Positions 12,601 through 20,636 of a DNA stretch of 64,000 nt are shown here, one piece after another (positions within the stretch are counted from its first letter, which is position 1; every line of letters starts with the position of its first letter). The position numbers were made by a program, and so were the translations under genes. The notes under the pieces are model-generated. The model saw nothing but the letters and a program-made list of their open reading frames with translations. It did not search any database and was not told where the DNA came from. Origin of the DNA: Timema cristinae (lineage: Eukaryota; Arthropoda; Insecta; Phasmatodea; Timematidae); assembly GCA_039000515.1 (NCBI GenBank), contig JBCFYV010000012.1, positions 30,431,821-30,495,820 of the forward strand. Reading direction: 5' to 3'.

Positions 12601-13299
12601 GTTTCGAAAGCTCGTGCTTCATTAACAACATCACATAATACTATGCACAATCAAATAGGACTAGTTTAAATTTGTTGAATATAATTAAAATTTGGGTCTA
12701 CTCACGTTTCTTATTTCCAGGAATCCCGGTGGCACACAATATATAATAATATAAACTTTTCCGTCAATAAAGATAAAACAAACGTACGCTAATGCACTTA
12801 ATAAGCATCGCATTCTGTTTGTAAAACTAGGTATAGTTATAAATAATGATACTGAAAATTAGACCAAACTTGAAATTATACACAAGATTACACCCATATA
12901 AAATATTAAAACACCCCAATGAATACGATTTTAATAGTAACTAAATTAAATAAATAGTAACTAATAAATTGATAGATCAAGACTTTCGAATAATGTGATG
13001 ACTAATATAAAAATAAATACTAATCATTAATAAAACTTCGAAACTTTGAAATTGCAAATGCAACCAAAAGTAAACAAGAAGCAATGAGCTCTGGGTAAAA
13101 TATGTTGCCAACCTAAATAAATATTGTTGAAAACCAAATATTGTTGAATACTGGTTGCCATGGCAACCATGTTCTTCCCGTCACAAAGCGATGTTCGGAC
13201 AGAATCGCTGTTTCGGTAACTTTTCACGACAACACGTCGCGAAGCGTAGTTGACGACACTCGAGCCGACAAATGTTCCCGAGCGGTCAGAATAACCCTG
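9643..13299. mobile_element. 3.66-kb DNA-transposon-like unit with inverted termini, no transposase seen
   Basis: The left end reads CAGGGCTATTCTGACCG and the right end is its complement with one change (CAGGGTTATTCTGACCG). A second block follows inside each end: CGTCGTGTCGG ... GAGTCTGTCCGA at the left and GATTCTGTCCGAACATCGC, reading inward, at the right. Flanking octamers CTTACCTG and CTGAACTG match at 6 of 8 positions, which would fit a decayed hAT-type 8-bp duplication. Both ends are GC-richer than the interior. The interior (about 9830-13130) is A+T-rich without a recognisable gene; frames inside are short. It may be a large non-autonomous element, or an element whose gene is decayed beyond recognition by eye. 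Confidence 0.6.
13152..13169. promoter_or_regulatory. 18-bp perfect palindrome matching an RFX X-box
   Basis: TGGTTGCCATGGCAACCA is a perfect palindrome containing GTTGCCATGGCAAC, the ideal X-box bound by RFX factors. It lies 130 bp inside the right end of the 9643-13299 unit. No adjacent gene is visible, so use as a promoter element is not supported; it may be a structural subterminal motif. Confidence 0.55.
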
Positions 13300-13524
13300 C
13301 TGAACTGATTATACCCTTGATATTTTTTATAGTTACCCCAGTGTGGTTCAACTGGTGGTTTGTGGGTCTAATGCGGCCCGCGCTCACTGAAAATGTGACC
13401 TTCACATTATCACATTAAACGAAAACCCTCGGTGACAAATATGAAATATCTAATGATTAAAATAAACATAATTTTGTTAAAATTTCAAGATTTCATTTAA
13501 CTATGCATTTATTTGTTTAAAAAA

Positions 13525-13775
13525 TATGACTCGTCGGCCACATGGTCTAAGGCGTCACTCTTGGGTTAGAATAGACTGATGATAACAGAGAGATTGAGGC
13601 TCAAATCCTGGTCAGGTGTACTGAGGGTGTTTCTTATAAATTGTTTTCCACTTTTTCTCGACACAAATGCGAGTATACTTCCTCTGAATTCAACCTTACT
13701 CATCCTTAACTCATTAGCGTAATTAGTTCATATGCTTATAGCCTGAACAGGTATTAAGACGTGGTGCGAAAAAAA
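13525..13775 (+). repeat. SINE-B
   Basis: It has the ACATGGTCTAAGGCGTCACTC head (box A), a box-B-like GGCTCAAATCCTGG, the GTGTACTGAGGGTG junction, the GCATT(A)GCGTAATTAG body and the tail GCCTGAACAGG ... AAGACGTGGTGC, followed by an A-run. This is a nearly full-length member of the tRNA-derived family. Confidence 0.8.
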
Positions 13776-14098
13776 AATTATGTGTACGTCTAAACATTTA
13801 TTTATAATACTAAGATGTTTTAAAAAATTGTAAGTGCATATTTCATAACACATTTTTGGGAGATTAATAAACTTTTGTGTGGCAGTAAAATTTGAAAGAT
13901 TTTACTAACTAATAATAAAGTGTTGTTTGTAAGGTGATGAACTTACTAAATATATTTTCGGCCTGCAGTGCAATCTTCCCTTTACATTACATCCCTTACT
14001 GTTTCCATCCTATGGCTTGAGTCACTTTTTTATTCAAGCCATATTTTCTCCGCTATCAACTTTATAGGTCTGTCGTAGCTTCATGTGAATTATAATCT

Positions 14099-14250
14099 AA
14101 CTTAAGAGTAGGACAGGCACAACATCCAGTCCCCGGCCGTTAATTTGTCAATGTGAGAGGGTAAATCCACATTTTACCAATAAATTTTCTGCCATGCCGG
14201 GAATCTAACCCGGGACCCTTAGCTCAGTAGGTAGACATGCTACAGAGTGA
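14099..14250 (-). repeat. SINE-C (lysine-tRNA-like head)
   Basis: Read on the minus strand: TACTGAGCTAAGGGTCCCGG, a box-B-like GGGTTAGATTCCCGGCATGG, a body with GTGGATTTACCCTCTCACA, and an end with CCGGGGACTGGATGTTGTG and CTGTCCTACTCTTAAG. Copies at 32640, 32955 and 40608 share this order, with a partial copy at 34865. Confidence 0.75.
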
Positions 14251-14639
14251 GTGAAAGGGTCGAATTTTGGTGTAATCTGATGGTCAAATTTAGCCCGAGG
14301 TTTGAAAATCGTTGGACCACTATGTTAAGCTGTAGTTGAACAAAGAAAGGTTAGCTTTTTAAATTTATGTTTATATAAACTTGCAAAAGTATGAAGGGGT
14401 CTAATGTTTGTATTATGACCCCAAAAGTACCAGTATGGAGGTGACATGCCAGTCTACCATATCTTGTCTCAGCTGTCCCCATGTAAATTGTTTGAAAGGG
14501 GAAAATAATCATTTGTAACTCTACAAAATAAAATTACTTAATATCTCGGCATCACATATATATCATCATATATAATTTTAAATAAGGTTTTTGACAATAC
14601 CATTCAATTTACGCAAGGTCACCGTATTGGTTTATGAAC

Positions 14640-15815
14640 CAATTTTTTTTAGTTTGGCAATTTAACATGTTTTTTAAAGACAGGATTATTTTAAAGTTTC
14701 TATTAGATGGTAATTTAATACGATTTTTGATTAAAGAATATTTTTAGTGCCGCATATTACCACCAGTTTTTGTTATACTCTTATATACTAATTACACTAA
14801 TGATTTTAGGGATTAGCGAAGTTATATTAATAGGAAGTGTGCCCGCATTGGCATGGAGGAAGAGTGGAAACCTATTTTGGGAAAACCATCCTCAGTACAC
14901 CTGACCGAGATTCAAACCTTGATCTCCCGTAATCAGTAGTCTAGTCTACTGCGAGATTGGCGCGTTAGACCATGTGGCCACCAAACGGGTCTAAAGAGTT
15001 GTTCATATAGCTATCGTTGTATTTTTGTAACTATTAACAACCTTTATATATAGCCGCTTAAGTGTACGTATGGTCTAACGCGTCACTCTCGCAGCAGACT
15101 AGACTGCCGAAGACGGGGAGAGCCAGGTTTGAATCTCAGCCGGGTGGATTGAGGATTTTCCAAAATGGATGTACTCTCTCCGTCCATGCAAATGCGGGTT
15201 CACTTCATATAAATATAGCCTTACTAATCCCCATACATATACACATAGCCCGAACGGGTATTAAAACGTGGTGCTAAAATAAATCCTTTTTGACTAATAG
15301 GGTATTTACTAATTTGTTTATTTAATCATTTAACCTGCTTTTTGAGGACAGAGCTGGCTATAAATTAGTCTATGCGACATTCTTTTTGTGGGCAAGGATG
15401 TTTATAGATTTGTTTAGTTCATATTTTAACATACTGTTTAGGACAGTGTTGCACATATATTTGTGTATTTTATCATTTTAAATTCCTTTTGAGGACATGC
15501 ATGTTTATAAATTTGTTTAATTTGTATTTTAGCATACTTTTAAGGACAGGTTCATTTATATTTGTTTTTGTATTTTATCATTTTAAATGGCTTTTGAGGA
15601 CATGGATGTTTATAAAGTGGTTTATTTGGTAGTTTAATAGAATTTTTTTAAACATAACTATGTAGAGATTCTTTTTAGTTGGTAATTTAACATATTTAAT
15701 TAGGACAGAGTTGTTTATAGATTTGTGTTTGGTAATATACTATGTTAGGAAAGGAATGTTTATAGATTTGGTTTATTTGGTAATACATTTTTAGCACAAG
15801 AATATTTTTAATTCT
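14640..15815 (+). repeat. Degenerate ~60-75-bp tandem array interrupted by a SINE pair
   Basis: Repeated words TTTAACATACTTTTTAGGACAG and GTTTATAGATTTGTTTATTT recur about every 60-75 bp at 14650-14750 and from 15300 to 15810. The array is split by the head-to-head SINE unit at 14745-15300, so the array predates that insertion. Units are strongly diverged. Confidence 0.6.
14745..15300. repeat. Head-to-head SINE-B pair, copy 1 of a duplicated composite
   Basis: A reverse SINE-B (about 14750-14985) and a forward SINE-B (about 15065-15285) face head to head across an ~80-bp spacer (14986-15064). The same two SINEs and the same spacer occur in opposite orientation at 18826-19395. Homology includes the non-SINE spacer (TATAGCTATCGTTGTATTTT) and about 12 bp outside one end (AAATCCTTTTT). 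Both arms keep tRNA-like heads and the common tail. Confidence 0.8.
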
Positions 15816-16010
15816 TTTAGGTTTGAATTATGTAGAATAATATGTGCATAGCTACACCAGAAAAAACCCTTTTAAATACAGTATGAACCACACATACTAC
15901 TGTAATGTAATTGATTTGCCCCTAAAGAATATGTGAAAACATTGACAATAATATCGTCCTAATTTTATAAACGTATCTTATTTCATTTAAATTATATAGT
16001 ATATTAAATG

Positions 16011-16098
16011 GTGCTTAAAGCACTTCTTCTTCTAAGAAGACAAAAGCCACTGATCAGTGACGTCACGCACGTGACATTAGTCAAGTCATTTTGACTAT
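16011..16098. promoter_or_regulatory. Cluster of six short palindromes including CRE and E-box
   Basis: Within 88 bp there are GTGCTTaAAGCAC (16011-16023), TCTTCTaAGAAGA, CACTGATCAGTG (16048-16059), GTGACGTCAC (CRE core, 16057-16066), CACGTG (E-box core, 16068-16073) and AGTCAtttTGACT near 16085-16097. Such motifs bind bZIP and bHLH factors. No start site is proven. Confidence 0.6.
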
Positions 16099-16123
16099 AT
16101 AATATTTCAAATAATAACTTCCT

Positions 16124-16143
16124 CTTCTCGAAGGTTCGAAGAG
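16124..16143. promoter_or_regulatory. Heat-shock-element-like array
   Basis: Consecutive 5-bp units cTTCt, cGAAg and gTTCg give three perfect alternating HSF half-sites, followed by aAGAg, which misses the fourth by one exchange. Three contiguous units are the usual minimum for HSF trimer binding. It lies inside the candidate LTR. Confidence 0.5.
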
Positions 16144-16482
16144 AGATTTTAAAATGTAATTTGAGTCAGTTTCCGGCTCTAGAACCTCCCAGTAAAACCG
16201 AGATGTTTTTGTCTTGTATTTTGTTTTTCTAAACTAAGCCTTCTCAAAGCTTCAATGAGCAATGGATATATACGAAGAATGGTGCAATGTAAGGGCAGTT
16301 GGTGTCCAGTACTGACAGAACTCACTTGGGTACTTGGCATCCAGCAACACCTGTCCGCGCTCATACAATAGGCCGCGTATATATTTCAACAACATGATCT
16401 ATTTTCTCATTAAATAAACAGAGATTCAGAAATAAAAAACATGTCAAAATAAAAAGTGTGTAGTATTAATTATAATTCTTTA

Positions 16483-16710
16483 ATTGGCGCTCGATCACGG
16501 GGCTATAAATACAAATTAACTCACAACTTCAAAAAACCGGACCGATTTAATTAGTGCTCGACCACGGGGCAATTACCAGCTAATTAAACGGTGTAACTTC
16601 AATCGACGCTCAACGTGTCGAAACAGAACACTTCAATAGGCGTCCATCGCGATGCAGTAATATTCCAGAACATCATAATTGGCGCACAACGTAGGGACCC
16701 GTAATTCCAG
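16483..16710 (+). repeat. Five tandem primer-binding-site-like motifs (tRNA-Lys complement)
   Basis: Degenerate copies of AATTGGCGCTCAACGTGGGG start at 16483, 16549, 16601, 16635 and 16677. The complement of the 3' end of insect-type tRNA-Lys(CUU) is TGGCGCCCAACGTGGGGC; the last copy (TGGCGCACAACGTAGGGAC) is closest, and the others are worn. Most units are preceded by AACACTTC-like words, so the repeat unit is longer than the motif itself. A single PBS is normal after a 5' LTR; five in tandem is not. Confidence 0.5.
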
Positions 16711-16719
16711 AACGCTTCA

Positions 16720-17465
16720 CTACCTCTGATTTCACGCTTAGTCGTAGCGATGTTCAACTGTGGCAAGACATTCATTGCACTTGATCGCCATTGACAAGAC
16801 GGTTAGTTTGAAGATGAAGGTAGCTAGATTTCAGAGAAATAGAGTGTACATAGAATGAAAGGAAATGTAATGAAGAAAAAAAGTGAAAGAATGAAATAAA
16901 AGATGAAAAAAAAAACATGTGGCTGTAATTAAATCCACCCCGTCAAACCTCAGTTTTTTGTGTGGCTTAGCCATGATGTTGGTTTTTGGGGAAGCTATTA
17001 TGAATATAGAAAAAAATATATGTAAAAAAGAATGTGAAATATATGTGAAAGTTCGAACAGAATATGATTTTTTTTGTTACCAAAGGGGAGAGATTGGAAA
17101 AAAAAAAAGCTCGGAAAGAGAAAATTAAAACATGGCTTCTCTTTTTATTCAAGTTTTTATATTATAATTATTTAGTTGGGCTGGCTCTAGATAAAACTAG
17201 CTAGAAGTTTAAAAAAATATACTTATTTAAAGTTTAGCTTTTAAATAAAGATAATGCCTACATAAAAATAAATTAAGTAATTGAATGGTGGAGAATTAAT
17301 CAAATCACAATTTTTATTATTTTTATCGTCAAACAAACATGATATGGAGATGCAAGACTTATTTTTTGTAGGCTTTGCAGTTAATATTTTTTAATAAACA
17401 CATACTCTAGCTTGCTGATCTCAGAGAGTTTTAATCATCCACATCCTAAGAATCAACTATTTAAA
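16720..17465. other. No recognisable gene
   Basis: A+T-rich. It contains purine-rich GAAAGAATGAAA stretches near 16850-16910. Two overlapping frames at 16919-17128 (plus) and 16967-17152 (minus) are low-complexity and not gene-like. Confidence 0.4.
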
Positions 17466-17469
17466 GCTA

Positions 17470-17630
17470 TTATTTGTGCTTTTTAGTGAGGTTTACTCCA
17501 TCTAGATATATTCTGAAAATTGAAAAATGATACCTTGACAGGGGAATCGAACCCAGGAGTACTAAGCCAAAGGTCCCAGGTTCAATTCCCGTGTCCAGGT
17601 GTAATATTTAAATTTTCAGAATCCATGTCC
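17470..17630. mobile_element. Palindromic pseudo-tRNA element, collapsed copy
   Basis: The left arm (complement of a pseudo-tRNA 3' half, GGGAATCGAACCCAGGA) runs straight into the right arm, AAGCCAAAGGTCCCAGGTTC AATTCCCGTGTCCAGGTGT. Outer words GAAAATTGAAAAATGA and AATTTTCAGAAT are complementary. The preceding ~50 bp (CTTTTTAGTGAGG ... CCATC) also occurs inverted at 27360-27410, beside the full-size copy. Confidence 0.6.
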
Positions 17631-17639
17631 TAATTGATT

Positions 17640-18825
17640 TAATTCTAAATCACCCTTTGAAGGGCTCAATCATCGGTTACAGACGTTTAGCAACTTAACG
17701 CTCTAATAAAAGGAAAATATTAATTAGCTATTATTTTTTAATGTATATTTATTACTGGTTTTTAAAGTTAGATTCAGTATTATTTTAAATACTATTTTAA
17801 TATTATTTTAAAAGTATTGGTTATTATAACATTAATTTTTGTCTACAAAAATCTTACTAACTAGCCAGATTTCGATTTTTAATTACTATTATTAGTTATA
17901 GATGAGGAAGGCAGAAATTAGAGGAAGTGTATCTACAACTGTATGGTAAAATTTGATCAATGCTTGATTGCTTCCTCTCCTACCGATACCAATAAGAATG
18001 CATTTTATCAAATTAACTTTCTTTTTCTTAAACCATGATACTAGTATGCTGTTAAATTAACCCATGTGTTAAAAGTTGTACACTAAAAATAAATGATACA
18101 ACACAGTTGTGAACATTTTTACAAAGTATATTATAGCTAGAAACAAAACTTTCAAAAATATGTTATAATTAAACTACCCCTAAATGAATTTTACTTTTAA
18201 AAAACAAATTAATTTGATAATCATTAAAAACCCTCTACAGGTATAATTTTTAATAAAGCCGTTAAGTATTTTTAAGATATATTAATAAATCAATCACCAA
18301 TAAACTACCCTAAAATCTATTTTAGGCCGATAAAAAGTATGCAATATTTTATGTCATGTGAAAAAACCTCCTAAGCTATCCATTTTAACACAATCTCCAA
18401 AGAGATTTTCAAAAAAATTAAAATTTTCCATAAACAGTTAACAACCTTAATTTTAAATTAGTATTCAAAATCAATATTTTGTTTCGAGGTATTATCATAA
18501 GACATTAAATATATTTGTTGAACGAAATCTATAAAACTGATCAGCTGTTGCCCCAGGTACAGACTTAGGATAAAAAGACAGATGATAAAAATAAATATTG
18601 GACCAAATTTTGAGTTTGATGAATATAAAATTTCAAGATCTATCATATTCTTAAGGTTGGAAATGTTCACGAATATAAAGTGTAGGCTTTCCAAACAAAG
18701 TCTTTAGTTCCACTCTTGCCAATATTAACGAGAAAATGAGCAACCTCTCTTCCCTTAACTCCTATTTCCTCTTTCTTCTCCACGTCAAAATCTGTCACAT
18801 ATACAGGCCCATTTTCAGATGAAGA
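17640..18825. other. No recognisable gene
   Basis: Strongly A+T-rich with no repeated unit or protein motif that I can identify. The minus-strand frame 18458-18694 is hydrophobic by base composition only. Confidence 0.4.
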
Positions 18826-19395
18826 ACAAAAAGGATTTATTTTAGCACCACGTTTTAATACTCGTTCGGGCTATGTGTATATTACTAATTACACTAATGG
18901 TTTCGGGGATTAGTAAGGCTATATTTATATGAAGTGTCCCGCATTTGCATGGACGAAGAAAGACATCCATTTTGGAAAATGCTCAGTCCACCCGGCTGAG
19001 ATTCAAACCTGGATCTCTCCGTCTTCGGCAGTCTATCTGCTGCGAGAGTGACGCGTTAGACCATACGCACACTTAAGCGGCTATATATAAAGGATGTTAA
19101 TAGTTACAAAAATACAACGATAGCTATATGAACAACTCTTAGACCCGTTTTGGTGGCCACATGGTCTAACGCTCCAATTTTGCAGTAGACTAGACTACTG
19201 ATTACGGGGAGATCTAGGTTTTAATCTCGGTCAGGTGTACTGAGGGTAGTTTTTACTAAATTGTTTTCCGCTATCCCTTCACGTAAATGTGATTACACTA
19301 CCCGTAAATATAACATTTTTCATCCTTAAACACTAACGTAGCTAGTACATAAGCGTATAGCCCATACCGCCAGTAAAATTAAGCTGCCGTACTAA
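18826..19395. repeat. Head-to-head SINE-B pair, copy 2 (inverted relative to copy 1)
   Basis: A reverse SINE-B at about 18838-19065 and a forward SINE-B at about 19147-19390 are separated by the same spacer as at 14986-15064, now in reverse orientation. The extra flank AAAAAGGATTTATTTTAGC is shared with copy 1 beyond the SINE tail. The forward SINE runs into an A-run and then a CA/CT-rich stretch. Confidence 0.8.
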
Positions 19396-19419
19396 AAAAA
19401 AAATTGTTTGTGTATTTTA

Positions 19420-19665
19420 TATTCTCTCTCACACACATATACACACACTCTCTTTCTCACCCACTCTATCTCACACACACATACATTCAATCACATACTT
19501 CCATGATCACACACACACACACACACTCTTCTCATATACTCTCTTTCTCGCATATTTTCTCTCCCACATTTCTCACACAATCATACATTCTCTCATGCAT
19601 ACTATTTCTCATATACACTTTCTCACACACACGTTATCTCATCTACACTCTCTCTGTTTATAGAT
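19420..19665. repeat. CA/CT-rich imperfect microsatellite
   Basis: Alternating CACACA, CTCTCT and TCTCAC runs directly follow the SINE 3' tail. It probably grew from the SINE tail. The open frame through it is a product of composition. Confidence 0.8.
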
Positions 19666-19709
19666 TGTATAAAAAATTTTTTCTAACGGTTATAGTTCAT
19701 ATAAAATAA

Positions 19710-20167
19710 AGGTTGGTTCATAAGAACGATAAGCTAAGCTATGTCATCTGTGCTAAGGTTTTATTAGTGGCTAAGTTAAGCTAAGTTAAACTATTATATC
19801 TCTTTTCCCTCCAAAATTCAATGTGATTTATTTCTGGTCTGTTCCAGTGAGGTTAAGTTATGGCATTCTCCAAAAGTCTTGTTTGAGCTCAGATGATAGT
19901 ACTGAGGAAAGGGAGCTGATTCTATTAGCATATATTTTTGAAGAGGAAAAAATTGTATGAAGTGGATTTTGACTTGTTAAATTAACGTTTCCATTGGAAT
20001 ATAAAAACAATTAATAAATATAAAGCCTGAATAGAATATTATTTTAATACAAGTGAAACAAATTAAAAACTAAACTTAAACACTTATCTTGCTATTTTCA
20101 ACAATCCAACACTACCTCTGTTCAACACGAAAAATCTTAGCTTATCGCTTTCAGTGTGAACCAGCCT
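19710..20167 (+). mobile_element. PIF/Harbinger deletion derivative, 458 bp, TAA duplication
   Basis: Ends are AGGTTGGTTCA ... GATAAGCTAAGC at the left and the complement of AGGCTGGTTCACACTGAAAG at the right, flanked by TAA (19707-19709 and 20168-20170). A 3-bp TWA-type duplication is typical of PIF/Harbinger. The interior carries a broken start of the transposase (ATGGCATTCTCCAAA, near 19860), matching the frame at 39348 but shifted by one base. The element is a paralogue of 39114-39850. Confidence 0.8.
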
Positions 20168-20636
20168 TAAGTCTCACCCATTTTTCTCTAAGCAGTCTTA
20201 AGACTCTTAGGGTTTATTTTCTGTGTCAAATGGGACTGTTGACAATACAATGTAGGAAAACGGTGAGACACGTTGAAGTAATCCAAAACCTCAAATTATT
20301 TAATAAAGAATTTGTTATTTCAAGATAACACCCAAGCCAAAATTGAGATGAAGGTATTAAAAGTTTTACATTATATATTTATTATTATATAAAAATGTAT
20401 GTAAAGATGAAATCAACTTATGTTAACGACGTGTTACGTGAAATATGGTGGCTCAAGGTCGAAGTTAATAATGTAAAACAATTATAACTTTTTTAAACAT
20501 GCTCAAAACTGAAATTTTAAATTATTTATTGAATGTGGTTTTAATAGTTTGGGAAATTTTAAAATCCATTAATATACCTTTTAGTACTGACTACAGAGGC
20601 AAGATATTTCCCTTAAAGTAGGTGGCGCCCTTAAAG

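Larger units (their letters stand above)
13339..14324. mobile_element. Possible hAT-type MITE carrying two SINE insertions
   Basis: The left end reads CAGTGTGGTTCAACTGG followed by AATGCGGCCCGCGC, wording typical of hAT non-autonomous ends. The right end carries TAGCCCGAGG ... CGTTGGACCACTATG, roughly its complement. The flanking octamers do not match, so the boundaries are uncertain. SINE-B (13525-13775) and SINE-C (14099-14250) lie inside. Confidence 0.35.
16010..16482 (+). mobile_element. Candidate LTR (solo or 5' LTR) upstream of primer-binding-like motifs
   Basis: The block is less A+T-rich than its surroundings. It starts with a cluster of palindromes, contains a heat-shock-type element and TATA-like words, has an AATAAA signal near 16416, and ends directly before a tRNA-Lys-like primer-binding motif at 16483. 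This order (regulatory palindromes, promoter, polyadenylation signal, PBS) is what a retroelement 5' LTR looks like. No second LTR, TG...CA ends, gag or pol could be found, so this is only a candidate. Confidence 0.35.

Noticed and set aside
19404..19709. 101-codon frame with serine/histidine/threonine repeats
   Set aside because: Product of the CA/CT microsatellite.
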